From Euonymus europaeus (taxonomy: Eukaryota; Streptophyta; Magnoliopsida; Celastrales; Celastraceae): 64,000 nucleotides of DNA. Shown here in pieces: positions 22,947 through 35,972 of this stretch; the stretch's first letter is position 1, and each line of letters begins with the position of its first letter. The stretch lies in the NCBI GenBank assembly GCA_963580455.1, contig OY756969.1, positions 7,455,501-7,519,500 of the forward strand, in the 5' to 3' direction. The notes under the pieces were generated by a model. The model worked only from the letters and a program-made list of their open reading frames with translations. It was not told the origin of the DNA and searched no databases. The position numbers and the translations under genes are program-made.

Positions 22947-23726
22947 ATGACAGGAATGGGCACTTCTTGTGGAGCATGCAAGTTCTTAAGAAGAAAGTGT
23001 ACGAGTGAATGCATATTTGCACCTTACTTTAGTTATGACCAGGCCGCATCCCACTTTGCTGCAGTACATAAGGTGTTTGGGGCAAGCAATGTTTCCAAGC
23101 TATTACTACACCTCCCAGTACACAATCGAAGTGACGCTGCGATCGCCATATCTTATGAAGCACTGGCTAGGATGCGGGATCCCGTATATGGTTGCGTTGC
23201 TGATATCTTTGCACTTCAACAACAGGTTCTCATGCTGTTATCCACACCTGCAGATCGAAATCGCAATAAATGTTTAGATGTTTGATCCATTCGATCACTG
23301 TTTACCATTCCGTGCATGCAGGTTGCCAATTTACAAGAGGAAATTGAAATACTCGGGAGCCATATGGCTTATACGACTGTCGGCATCTCAAGCTGCGGAG
23401 GAACCCAATCAATTACCAACCCCAATGACGAGTTACAATTTTTATTGCAGCATAATCTCCTGGACACAAACTATTATCCGGATCAACCTACTGCAATGCC
23501 AACCTATCCAGGATATACAACAGGAAATCAAGTTTTCAGTAATGATATGAATGCTGATCAGCTTTTGCCTCTGAGTCCATGGGAAGACCTAAACTTTCTT
23601 TGGGACTCTGACCTGGAAACTTTGGAAAGACTCTGTCAAGGAGTGGACCAAGAGATCTGTGCACATTATCAATGGTTGGACACCTGTGGAAATGCCACAG
23701 ACGAGGTATGCCCAAGCTGCTCCTAA
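22947..23726 (+). CDS. LOB-domain (LBD/ASL) transcription factor, class I
   Basis: Plant-specific nuclear DNA-binding protein of the LATERAL ORGAN BOUNDARIES family. Two exons, 22947-23225 and 23322-23726, are joined in phase 0 through a 96-bp GT/AG intron after FALQQQ. They give 227 residues. The LOB domain shows the zinc-finger-like block [15 protein letters not shown] (CX2CX6CX3C, residues 9-23). The GAS block ([11 protein letters not shown]) and the DPVYGC motif follow, then a coiled-coil-like segment [14 protein letters not shown] around residues 90-105. The intron position at QQQ is typical of the LBD16/17/18/19/29/30/33 group. The rest is acidic and Gln/Leu-rich, perhaps an activation domain. 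The upstream ATG at 22947 was chosen; the in-frame ATG at 22956 would cost three residues. It departs from close relatives at [17 protein letters not shown] and ARMRDPVYG, so the exact orthologue is uncertain. No lesions were seen. Confidence 0.93.
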
Positions 23727-24340
23727 TATCACAACTAGGTTCCATCTGAGAACAAATTTTGTGCTGGCCTAGACATTGAATAGGCTAGCTTAACTAATGT
23801 ATTATGTATTATAGCTTGATTTTCCAGTTGAAGATCTACTTCTAGTGGGAACTTTAAAAGAAAAAAGCCTCGATCTCATTTATTCTATTTGGTCTTACAT
23901 GTGCTGTTGGCATCGAGATCAGAGACATACAGCAAAGTTTAATACAACCAAGTATTCGCAATGCACCATTCGGAGATGGCATGGTCCTTGGTGAACGGAC
24001 TTAATAATTCTTCAGAAGGAAAACTTTTAATTACGTGCCTCATTGAGTGATGAGTTCGTCATGCATATGCAATTCAATATCGAAAGAATTTTTGGTCAAC
24101 ACCCATCCATCAAAACACCATCATATTTCACTTTAACTTTCCTAGAGCAGAACAGGGTGCTTCCCAAAGAAACAGGCATAACAAAAACTTGGGGAATCCT
24201 CGCTCCACAATCTATTCACGCCACCAATTCACCATATGGATGAAAAGCCAGTGAATCACAAGCGATATAGTCTCTAAACTCCTTCACATCCATCCAATTT
24301 GATATTAAATATTGGGTTTTTTTCACTATTATATTTCATA
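23727..24340. other. LBD 3' flank, no gene
   Basis: Likely 3' UTR and intergenic DNA. A 66-codon frame at 24043 has no recognisable family. Confidence 0.4.
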
Positions 24341-24984
24341 GCTTTAAGTTATCAAAAATATTGTGTAAAAAGTTTTGAGGTCCACAACTTTAAGCTATAT
24401 AGAATGATATGGGGTGTTTGGTTCATTTTTTTATTAGATTAATTTTATAGATAAAATTAAAAAAAAATGTAATAATTGAAAACTTTTAAGATACAGATAA
24501 ACAATTATGTAATGTGACTGTAAATGTTGTGGGCTCTACAGCTTTAAGCTGTGAAAAATTATGGGACGATAACATTTCATTTGACACATCTTAAAGCTGT
24601 GGAGCCCACAACTTTAAACTGTCAACAAAATGTGACGTTTTGTTGATACAACATTTTATGCGAACTCCACTACTTTAAGCTGTGCGAAATGCGAAACAAA
24701 CGGACCCGAATACTCCTTCAAATTATGGGTGTCCACTCCATAATAACAAGAAGCAAACATAAGAGGACTTGCAATCCTCACATGAACCTCCTTAACCCGG
24801 ACTTTCTTTACTAAAAATAAAAATAAAAATAATTTTTTTTTCTTAAACAATTTTTTCTTTTTTCTCTTATGATGACCAATTCATTTTTTAATCTATCCAA
24901 ACATCAAATAAGAAAAATATTATACCTTATCTTCTCTTCCTTAAATAAAATTTCCTCCCCTTTCCTTAATCCAAACACACTCTA
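24341..24984. repeat. MITE-like region with inverted repeats and CTTTAAGCT motifs
   Basis: GTTGTGGGCTCTACAGCTTT (24526-24545) pairs with AAAGCTGTGGAGCCCACAAC (24593-24612), with one mismatch, around a 47-base spacer. Related CTTTAA motifs recur near 24343, 24388, 24541, 24613 and 24671. Outer GGGGTGTTTGG (24411) and CCAAACACACTCT (24971) face each other as possible MITE ends, but no TSD could be fixed. Confidence 0.55.
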
Positions 24985-27900
24985 ACTGATCAATGAAGGT
25001 CCTTCCAACGTAGTGTGGCGCAGTGACATGATCAACCCATGCTAACAATGCCACACAACTTTTGCTGTAGAACCATGTGCAAGCACCAACCCAAAATTTG
25101 GCATCGCACTCACATCACCAAAGCCTCTGTGGCTAGTATTACACAAAATGCAAGTTTTTTCAAAGAGGCAGTTACTACAATTAATCTCGACCTAAAGATG
25201 AGATATTGTAGTTGATATTTGTTGGTTTAAGCATCGTACTCTGCACAATATCTGTATAGGATACGCATACCATACTCTACAACTTTTTTTGAACTTAGTT
25301 ATTACTGAATTATGTTGTGTTTTGATTGTCAGGTGTTGAGACAGATTAGTGTGGAAGAGGCTAAAAAAATGCAGAAAATTACAATAGGATTTGTTGATCA
25401 ATCAACATTGACAAATTTGCGAATTCTATATTGTGCAGCTACTGCAATTTACTCAAAACATATGAGCCGAGGGGGAAAAGACTCCAAGTTTAGAATGTTA
25501 TTTGGACTGGGAAAGGTATAAAAGGTTTGGAGGATGCATTTATTTGGTCGTTAGACCTAGCCACGATGCGGATCCTTAGAGCTTCTGTCAAGCATTGAAG
25601 AGGAGAGAGAGATTGATTTCTTCCAAAAATTTCTAGGTTTTATCTTGCAATCTCTGTAACCATGAATGATTCTACCGTTACCGCATTTTTCTTATTACCA
25701 TGAGGAACTAATCCTCCATTAGGGTTTTGACGTAGCCTAGTCTTGAGAATTCTATGAACTTGGCTTGTTATTTATGAAATTTTGCATATTATTGAAATCT
25801 ATGAGTGTGTTTAATGCTATGGAATGATTGGCCACCATTCAGTTATTGTGACGCCTTGTTTGAAACTGGAAGGAGATAACTAGGATTTGCTCATGATCAT
25901 AGATGTCATAGGGTTCATACACCATAGGAATATAGATACATGCTCTATGCAATTGTTATGTCATCATCCAAGCTTAATGGGTTCTTATCAATTAGATCCG
26001 AATGTTAGGAATAATAGGGATTAGTGATAGGGATACATCGGTGTAACCAGGAATGAAGCATTGATTAGGCTAGGGTAGGAAATCATGGTTAATTTAGCTA
26101 AGGAAGTAGAATTGGATAGGTGATGGTGGAGTCAAATATTGTAATGCTTGTTACATCTTCTTACATCATTTGTGTTATTGTTCTTCTTTCCTAGTTGCAT
26201 GCTTGTAGGAGTTTGATTGATTTGTAGTCAATTGCTATTATCTAGTTCGTTAGTGTTTGTTAGTTGAATTCCAAAATCATTCGAGTGTCCAAATAATGTT
26301 AAGGTTAATTAATTTGGTTACTCATTGACAATTTATTCAATTATCATGGGTTTGACACTCTACTTTTCATTATATTACTTGTGCGATTTGTGCGCTTGCA
26401 ATTTATCTCATCACACCATAAGAATAAACATATATTTGTTATTTTCTACATTTTTATTGTAATTACTTTGTTTTTGAAAACAATGTAATTACTGTGTATA
26501 GATGTTGTATAAACGGTTGGTTTAAGATGAAATTTCGTTGGAACATTATATTAGAACATATACTCAGTGTTTCAAACAATGTCAAGTCTTGCTTATTGGC
26601 GTAATTACATTGAGCTATTTCATGCATTTAGTACTGTGTGCTAACGACACTATTCATTAGCCTTGGTCCACCAAGTATGATTCGGCACTCAGTATTGTGC
26701 CTGTTTTAGCACAGTATGTGCTGCCTGTTATGACACTGTATGCTTTGCTTGCTTATTCTGTACAAAAGTCCCTTAGCCTGACCATTATATCTGGATACCT
26801 GTTGGTTTATTTGGCCTTGTTTACGTTTGTTATACCTTATCGATTTCTTGTGTTCATCAGCTTACTAGTGCCCCTCTATATTGATTAAGTTATTATTCAT
26901 TCATTGAGTGTTGTGACTCACTCTTGTATTGTTGACATTTGCTTTTCAAATGGAGTTAATCCAGTAGAGCCAGGTCTTCCTACAGCCAGCTAGCTAGCCT
27001 TTCAGTCTCTTTATTCTGGTGAGCTTAGCACATATAGTGTGGGTGTGATTATGTATTATTTTGGATTCATGTGATATCTTTATTTTGAAACGCTAGATGT
27101 TCCGTTAACTACAAATAAGATATTTTTTCTATGTATGGACATAAGCCCATATTATGTTGGATTTATATGTGTGTATGTAAGACTAAACTTTATATTATTT
27201 TTCCTACTTGGTTTGTCTGTTCTGAGACTTGCTTGGTCTTTATGGGCCGTCAGACTCATTGATGTCATGAGTCGGTCACGTGCCTTCATTTAATTAGGTA
27301 GTGACATGAATTCAACCATATATTTTTTTTCTCCTAAACAAAAATCAATTTCATATCAAATGAGACCTATAGAAAGTTTTGATTTTATATTCAACAGTCC
27401 AGATTATTATATTTTTTTAATGTTGAACTTGATTTTATTTTGAATATAAAATAAACTCGTAACTCGTATAAACAATCAAAATAATAAATATAATTTTATT
27501 TTTTTAAAAAAAATATTCATGAAATACTAAGATTATAGCAGCCCCTACCATCCACAACATTCAGATCAACTTGTGGTGAGAAAAATCTATTTGGGGACTG
27601 TCCCACTGATGTCAGTGTATGAAGTAGAAACTTAAGACCAACTTACATAAAAAAAATCTTATGGGTCCCCAAATATGCAAAAGATAGATATAAATCAGAC
27701 TCATCAAGAAAATTAATAAACACGGATGATTCTTTTTTTTTATCAGATCCAATGAACACCAAAGAATTTTATGCAACATGTTGAAAGGATGGGTCTTGAA
27801 CGTGGTGGTTAGATAATTTGTGAATAGCATTATGCTTGATTAATTGACATTGTATTTATGAGATATCTTTGATGAGTTTTTGAATATATAAATTTCTGTT

Positions 27901-28410
27901 TCTTCATAATAATTGTTTCATGCATGAGTATTGGTTATATGATAGAAATAGTCTTTTGTAAAGACATTATTGGGCCATAAATTGAATGCAAAATTATAGT
28001 TTTGGTATAATTCATTAATGTGTAGTGCATGGAATGGACCATGTTATTGAACTAGTATGAAACCGCCATGACTCCATCTAACATGGTACTTAGGTCCTCT
28101 CCCTATCTATATATAAGCCATTAATTTCCATCTAACATGATGAAAAATTACAACACTAACGAAATATAGAGAGGGGAGAGAAACCGGTTTTCGTAGATCA
28201 TTCAAGGAGTGCGATCAAGGTTTGTGATTCAAATTCTTTAGTTAAAGCGATGGCTCAAGGTATGCTTTCTTGTACAATAATGCTTATGATGTTCATATGT
28301 GTGAAAATCATGTTGATTGAAGATCCTAAATAGATCAATCATATGATATATTTATTTTTGATCTATGAAAAGATTTACAAGTTACGTAGGCAATATCTTG
28401 TACAAGCATA
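24985..28410. other. Intergenic, possible old LTR sequence, no gene
   Basis: No supported gene. 25560-26410 reads like the LTR of an old gypsy element (GCGATTTGTGCGCTTGCAA near 26383 resembles known LTR ends), but no partner copy or coding region is present. The 69-codon frame at 25312 and the hydrophobic 63-codon frame at 26697 match no family I know. 27330-27590 is very AT-rich. Confidence 0.35.
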
Positions 28411-29215
28411 TTGTGTTTCAGAAAGAAATTGATGCCTAGAAACATGTCTATATACTACAATGTCCTTTAAGATAATACCAAATCGTTCCCATGGTTAATT
28501 CTAAGCACTCAGAGATTTACTAGCCGCAGTTTTAGAAAATCTCTCTTCAAGAACTCTTGAGAAGAAACAGAGTTGTTGAGAAAGGAGAGAAGAATAGTTT
28601 GTCACAATATTCTGACTAGAGTGAAAGAATTTTTATATAAGAATATTTGAATCAATATAACTGCTTGTATGAAGCAATATGACATTTCAGAAAGTAGTTC
28701 TACAAACTATACTAACAATTACCCACTTAGTTTGTAAAACTAAACATCTCCAACTGATAGAATAATGAATAGAGAATAGTATCTTTCAACCAATGAGCTT
28801 CGAACCTTTAGGCAATTCAACAAGATCCCAAACATCATTGTTTTTCATGGATTTCATCTCATCATTCATGGTATCAATCCTTTTTTGAGAATTAGAACTT
28901 TGTTTAGCTTGAGTGAAAGTGACTAGATCATCCTTCACTCCTATATCAGACTCATGTTCTTGGAGAAAGACAATATAACCATATGGAATTGCACTTTTTC
29001 TTTCTATATTGGATCTTCTTAATGGCATTTGTAGTTTGCTCTTGTGGAGAAATTTCTTAGTTTGGATGGGAACTTCCTCATTATTGTCTTTATTTTTCAG
29101 ATTTACTTCTAGAACAATGTCAGAAACAAGAGTTTGATCATTTTCATTAGCAACAGTAAGAAGAGAAACAAATTCCTATTCAAAGACAACATTTTTTTAA
29201 TTTTATATTTCCCCA
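28411..29215 (-). mobile_element. Internally deleted Ty1/copia remnant
   Basis: The minus strand reads an RT N-terminal region at 28786-29200: MPLRRSNIERKSAIPYGYIV, then FTQAKQSSNSQKRIDTMNDE, and NNDVWDLVELPKGSKLIG. It then breaks directly into a purine tract, AAGTGGGTAAT (about 28714-28725), followed by TGTTAGTATAG, which looks like the start of a 3' LTR running to about 28411. Catalytic RT and RNase H are missing, so a deletion joined mid-RT to the end of the element. The LTR has no second copy here and its far end is tentative. Confidence 0.7.
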
Positions 29216-29229
29216 AACTCATAATCCTA

Positions 29230-31890
29230 AAAAAATCTCGAATTTTCTCAAAAAAGGACCTTAGCACCTCATGACTAAGAGTCTTTGCTCCTATGTGACT
29301 TCTACAAATTCCCTCATGTATTTCCCGAAGCACATAGTACGCCTCTCGTGGTGCTAAGCACTTTAGATAGGGAAGGGTGAATGACCTTTGGCATATCTCT
29401 CCACGAATCAGGGTATACCGAGCTACTCTTTTTTGAAGACTTTTGCCTGGTTGTGGTCCTCAGAAATCCCTCTGTTCTCCGAGAACTCTTTGATTGAATC
29501 CATCCAACTTGGTTTTATATTTTTGTCTACATCTTCCATCAATGTATGTATCTCGATGCTTTGATATGGCAATATCTCCACTCACACAGAGGTTAGCACC
29601 CATACTGAGGAGGATGATGTCAACCGTGCTAGTACGTCGGCCTTCAAGTTCTCCCCCTAGGTATCTACTTTACCTCTACCGTTGGGATTCTCTTCATCAT
29701 TTCTCTTGCCTTAGCCAAATATTTGATCTTATTTGGACCCTTCTTCGCCTCATACTCTCTCATGATCTATTCATTGACGAGCTTTGAGTTGCTGTTAATG
29801 ATCAAATTTTTAATATTCAACTCCTCGATGAGTCATAACCCTGCCAGGACTGCTTCATACTCCGCTTCATTATTTGAGGCCTTGAATTTTAATCGTAGCT
29901 TATGTTCCATGGTCATGCCCCATGCACTGTGCGTTGATGGTGTGTCTGGGTTGAAATCAGATGTCAAACTCTCCTCCTTCAAAAGCCCACTTCACTAACC
30001 GTTCAGAAGTGTCTAGCTTCTGAAGCATATTCTTGAGTGGCTGGTCGGTAAGGACAATGATTGTATAGGCTTGGAAGTATGGTCTCAGCTTCCGCGTTGT
30101 CACTATCAGTGAAAGGACTAGCTTCTCGATCTAAGTATACATAGTCTCTGCATCGATCTAAGTGCACGGACTAGCCTTTGTACTTTGTCTTCCTCTTTTA
30201 CTTGCACTATGCTGACAACGTGTTATGACGTTGCTTGGTAAAGGTACAAGACTTCTCCCTCATTTAGACAGGTTAAGAGTGAAGGATGACCCAGATAGTC
30301 TTTGAGATTTTTGAAAGCCTTTTGGCACTCATTTGTCCATTTGAACTTTTTGGCGTTTTTCAATATCTGGAAGAACAGTTGGTACTTGACTTATGACCAT
30401 GCTAGAAACCTTCCTAATGATGGTGCTTGGCTAGTGAGCTTCTATACTTCCTTGGCATTCTTAGGTATTTCCATCTGGATGATGGCCTTAACTTTTTCAG
30501 GATTCATCTCTATCCCTCTACTAGTCATTAGAAAGCCAAGGAACTTCCCGGATGCAACTCTAAATGTGTATTTGTCTGGGTTAAGTTTCATCCCAAACTT
30601 TTTGAGCATATCAAACACCTTCCTCAGGTTAATAGGGTGGTCTTCAACCCTCATGCTTTTCACAACCATGTCATCAACATAGGCCTCCACAGTCTTCCTG
30701 ATCTGATCTTTGAAAATGTGGTTTACTTACATCTAATGTATAGCTCCCGCATTCTTCAACTCAAACGATATAACCTTGTAACAATATGTGCCTTTCGGGG
30801 TGATGAACGAGGTACCTTCTTAGTCTTTAGGGCTCATTTTTATTTGATGGTATCTCGAGTATGCATCCAGGAAGCTGAGGATTTGGTGTCCCAAAGTTGC
30901 TTCTACTAGATGATTAATCTTCGGTAGTGGGTAACTATACTTTGAACAGGATTTATTCAAATCAATAAAGTCTACAAACATACTCCACTTCCCGTTAGCC
31001 TTCCTTATCATGACCACATTAGTAAGCCATTCAAGATACCAGACTTCTTGGATGAAATCAGCATCCATAAGTTTCCTTATCTCTTCTTTGATCACCTCTT
31101 GGCGGTCCGGGGCAAAGTTTTTTATTTTTTGCTTGACAGGACGGGCTCCAGGCATGATGTTCAGGTGATGTGTTATAACATTAGTGCTTATATCAAGCAT
31201 CTCATCCACACTCCATGAAAATGTGCCTAAACTCCCTAAGAGTAGCTAAGTCATCTCCTTGGTCATCTCTTCGCTAGGCTGGGATCCAATGAAGAGCTTC
31301 TTCTCGAACCCATGCAATAATTCAATTGGTTTAAGTGTATCTACCGGAGTAGGTTTGAGTATTTGCTCATCTTCTCTTACATGCAAGCTACCTACCGAGA
31401 TCTTCTCTTTCTTTCTTTCTCTGAGTTTGGTAAAGTACGTGCTCCGGGCAATTTTTGATTCTCATTCACTTCACCAACTCATTTGGAAGTGGGGAATTTT
31501 ATTTTTCAAGCAATAAGTTAATACTGCAGCTTTTACCTTGTGCAATAGTGGTCTTCCAATGATGGCATTGTGGGAGGCCTTCACGTTTACTATGAGCATG
31601 TCCACCATATGTGTCACGGTCCTGGGATGTGTTCCCAATGTGACTAGCAGGGTTATCATGTGCTTTGGTATAATAAATTATCCTATGAATATATAAAGGG
31701 TACCGAACTGGGTTTCATCCTCTCCTCCAAAAGTTTCACAACTTTCGAAGTATGATAGAATAAGATTTCCATTGTGCTGCCACTATCCACCAAGATTTTC
31801 AAGACATTGAAATTTGCAATGACTGCTTCAACTACCAAGGCATCATCATGAGGAACTTGTATTCCTTTATCATCTTTCTTCAAAAAGGTG
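29230..31890 (-). pseudogene. Ty3/gypsy pol (protease, RT, RNase H, integrase N-terminus), broken
   Basis: The protease region gives FNVLKILVDSGSTMEILFYH (31780-31840) and, in a neighbouring block, VKASHNAIIGRPLLHKVKA (31520-31580). RT gives HHLNIMPGARPVKQKIKNFA, a block ending GKWSMFVDFIDLNKSC, and PKINHLVEATLGHQILSFLD (30830-31170). The catalytic motif EAYVDDMVVKSM is at about 30655-30690. RNase H survives only as broken frames with ASNNEAEYEA-like text near 29860-29890. The integrase zinc-binding start is YYVLREIHEGICRSHIGAKT at 29270-29340. Several stops and frame changes divide it, so it is inactive. Confidence 0.85.
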
Positions 31891-32964
31891 ATGACCTTTT
31901 TATCCCTCTTGACCTACTTTGGGGTGGTCGGCATCTCAGTTAGGCAGGCATAAGCTCTTCTGGCATAGGTGCTTTCTTCTCTTGCTGCCATCCCTCCAAT
32001 AATAACTCCACAAAAGTCAATTGTTCCTGCAGTACCCCTTTCATGTTGAGGAGAGTCTTCTCTTTTCTCCGTCTCCTACGGTCATCGTCTTCTCTATTGT
32101 CTCTCCTTTGTTTCTCTTCCTTGTTGGCAGTGTATTGTCTGAAGTGGCCCCTTCATCTTTCAATTGTCGGCAATCATCAGTGTCATGGTCATGGTCTTTG
32201 TGGAATCTATAGTACCTTTCTGAGGATTTTTTTCCTTAAAGGGCTCATCATCTTCTTAGGTCATCTGACTAGGTTTTGATCAGTGATCTCATTTAGTACC
32301 TTCTTTAGAGGAGCGTTAAAAGGAGTATAGTTGTTGTACCGAGCTGGTGGATCAGTCTTAGACTTCTTGGAGGACTGGTTGCCTTGTTTGTTGTCCTCCC
32401 TCACTGATTTCTTATCACTACTTGGTCAGCTACCTTCAGATCCTCCTAGGAGACCCTTATCAATGGAGCCCTTTACTCAATCTATGGAGGTTTGTATAAT
32501 AAATCGAGAGGACTTTAGAGAATCATTGGCTTTAATATACTTCTCAGTCCGAACAAGAAATTCTTCCATGGTCTGCGATGCGTCAGTGCATAATGAATTA
32601 TAGAACTGCTCACATCAGACAATCTTGATAATAGCACCATTGGCTAGAAAAATTTGAACATCAGGGATCTCCAAGAACATCTGGTTTAACCTTCCTATAA
32701 AATCTCGCAATGATTCATCTCTCTCGTGTTCAATTACTATGAAGTCTTGATTGGTGGTTTTTGGAATTAGAGGCTGAACTTCCTTGAGAGGTCTTGGAAG
32801 TTATATATGTTGTGCCTTTGCAGGTTAATGAACGAAGTCATCTTAGACCAATAAGTATGGAGGGGAATGCCTTGTATAGAATCGCATCTAAGGCCTTCGA
32901 CATCTCCATTAACGTTGGAGTGGTATGTGTTCCTTCTAGTGTTAGTGGTGGAGTTTCCATCTCG

Positions 32965-35900
32965 CACTACACCAAAAAGGGTCATAGATGATAGATAAAA
33001 ACTGTCATAAAGGGGGGTGCATGACAGTTTTCAATTCTATCATCTATGTCACAATCATCTTTTTATGACAGAAAAAACATCTGTCATGAATTCATGATAA
33101 ATATTAATAATCATAAACCTGTCACACCAAGAAATTCATTTTTTAATTAATTTGGGTAATATTTTGGCCGGAGCTGACTTTTTTGGCGTCAAAATTCAAA
33201 ATTTTGTATTTGTGTGACAGAATTTTGTGTACCTTTTTTTTTGTCACGAGATTTTAATTTCAATAGTTTTGTGACTGTTTTTTTTTCTGTCACAAGATTT
33301 CGAATTCAATAGTTTTGTGACATAATTATGTGACAGTTTTGCCCTTTTTTGAAATTGATTTTCAGATTTGCAATGTGAAATTAAAATTAAATTCGACTTA
33401 AAATTGAATCCAAAAATATAATATTACATAACATTGTCATAAAAGGAAAATAAATCCTTCTTATCCATCATATTCTCATCTTAAGTCACAAAACTATTCC
33501 ACACACATGCTAAACAAGAGTGTACTCGCAACATATCAAACAATAAAAGTTTTCAGAAATAAAACAAGAAGAAAACAATTCATATATAAGTAAATGCAGC
33601 CTCCTCATTCCCATAAATCTCCTCAAACACTGCATATAGGAAAGTTCATAGAAAAGTTTCTCATACTGAAGCACTTACAACATCGATCAGCTAATGGCAT
33701 TACTCAAGATAACATATATTCTTTGCATTCGTAAAAATGATTCATTGAGTGTGCTTGCTAGAAATACTTTGTAAGGTTAAAAAAATTTCTAACACCTTGT
33801 ATGTGACCAAGTTGTGGAAGCCTTCCCAGTGATTGTGCAAGTATGTCATTTCTTCCATCTGACTTCAACGACCCTTCTTCAGCTTCTTTTTTTAGATTCT
33901 CTTGTCACAAAATAAATAAAGTAGTCAAATTTCACAACATTAATGTAAATGATAATGTTTAAGTATGCTTCAACTACTCACAATTTTGATAACGGCCAAA
34001 TCGAGAAAGAAACCCAATCAGCTCCAATTACCACAGAAAGAAATATAGGGGGAGGCTACAGGAGAAGATATAATAATAAACATAGATCTCTGTCAAAAAA
34101 TTTACCTTTGTCAAAACAAAAAATATAATACCCACAACAGCAGTGAATGCAGACATGCAACCACAAAAATAGCTATGCCAAGATCAAAAAAACTATTCAA
34201 AAAAGACACAAACTACTGTAGCCAGAGTTAAGAAGAAGAACTAAATACTCATCAGAAAAACCCAGATATCGAAGAACTAAATACTGTACAAAGGAAGTTC
34301 CATGGTACCAAAAATGTAGTTATTCCTTTTTTTTATCCCAGTACAAAAATGAGGCCTTTGGACTTGTTGCTGTATGCCAAATGTCATATATATTAATTGC
34401 ATAATTAGTCAAAAAATAGATGGACACTAAGTAAACTTAGGCTAAAAGTACGGTTTACCTTATCCCTTTTGACCATTCAAGGTCGATAAGAATATGGTGC
34501 GCATCAACAATCTGGGCAACCATGTCCACTGACATTTGCTGTATGCCAAAAACCATATATATCCTACTTAGTATCAAAATAATCCTACTGAATTTGAGAA
34601 GTTCAGTGAAATTTTCTAACAATGGATCATTTGGAATGAACAGGGAACATGTAGATCATTCATATACATGAGCTGAAATCGTAATGATTAAACAATGGAT
34701 CATTTCCTTCTATCAAACAAAAGATGAGCAAAACCCATCAAAGAATTCTACAAAAAGAGAACAAAAAATAATCACAAATCCATCACCAATGTTCCTCTGT
34801 AAAAAAAATTAAACGGTAAGAAATTTGTAAGTACATGATTATTTAAAAAGGAGAAATGATGAACATTCACTGAAATTGGCTAGTCATATAAATTAAGGCA
34901 TGATATCATAACAAAATAAATATTGAGGTTCAAAATGAGTAAATACAAACCTGGCCATTCATTGATTCCAACAAAGGAGGACTAACATCAGCTTGAGTCA
35001 CTTGCATCTAATAGATGGCAAGGATTTTCTCTCGAAAATCATAGCCTGAGTACAAAGTTCAAAGAGAAATAGCACAAAAAACCTAACCTTTTGGCAATAT
35101 TTCTACAATAAATTATCCTTGACACACGTCTAATGGCCTAGCCTTGTTGTTTCTCAATTTGTTTCTTTTCCAAGTGCAGCATATGAATCTCAAGAGAGGA
35201 ATTAATGGAGCTGGAATGGAAAAACTACGAGATTAGAAAAAGGAGACGCACATATAGAGCTGAGAGAATCGCCGCGCCGAGAAGAAGTAACCAACTTTTT
35301 CCCCAATCGAAACAGTTGAGTAGGAAATAACAGGGCAGGAGAAGCACAAACCACGCTCTTGACCTGCTACAATCAGAAGAAGCACAAATAACGCGCACCT
35401 CATGAATCTGCTATTCCAAAGAAGGGGTTGCACAGAGGAAAACCAGAAGCAACATTTATTCGAAGTAAGTTGGATAGCAGACATAGAACCGCAAAAGGTA
35501 CGCTTGATTCCGCCAGTTAGGTCACTGGAACCCTATACAGATTGAGGTGATAAAGCAAAGGAATGAAACTGGGGCTGGCCTAACCTAATAAAGCAGGAAT
35601 ACCCCCAACTCCCCCACCCAACCGGCAATTTGTTCATTTGATTTAATAAAATATTAATTAAAATGTGGATATTAATAATAAAATTATATCAAAAAATATG
35701 TGATAGATATTATTTCTATCACAAATATATCATATTTTGTTGATAGACAAAAATTCTATCACAAATCTGTCACAAGACTATCAACTATTTATGATTCACA
35801 AAATTTTTATCACAAAACTATCATCTATTCATGATATACAAAAATTTCATCACAAATCTATCATTAATTATCTGATAGATCATTTTTCTATCATAAATCT

Positions 35901-35972
35901 ATCATTGTTTTATGATACAACTGATTTCTATCATAAATGCTCTATCATCTATTCCTATTTTTCTTGTAGTGT
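32965..35972. mobile_element. CACTA (En/Spm) transposon, non-autonomous, 3008 bp
   Basis: The left end CACTACACCAAAAAGGG and the complement of the right end CACTACAAGAAAAATAGG are CACTA-type inverted termini. The 3-bp target TCG is duplicated exactly (32962-32964 and 35973-35975). Both subterminal regions are dense in short repeats of the TGTCA/TATCA type (33000-33340 and 35700-35950), which in this superfamily bind the transposase. No complete transposase is present; only a short transposase-like fragment remains near 33800. Confidence 0.92.
33786..33895 (-). pseudogene. CACTA transposase-like exon fragment
   Basis: The minus strand reads about 36 residues, including GSLKSDGRNDILAQSLG and LGHIQGVRN. 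The pattern GRxDIL..ALG followed by a GRVRGVG-like run is the conserved block found in plant En/Spm-associated proteins. It is too short to be functional. The identification is from memory of that motif. Confidence 0.5.

Noticed and set aside
25312..25521. 69-codon plus-strand frame
   Set aside because: No recognisable family and no supporting exon neighbours.
26697..26888. 63-codon hydrophobic frame resembling a small membrane protein
   Set aside because: Isolated, no start context, no homology recalled; chance hydrophobicity from T-rich DNA is likely.
35233..35484. 83-codon minus-strand frame inside the CACTA element as a captured gene
   Set aside because: No domain recognised and no splice-consistent neighbours; not enough to claim capture.
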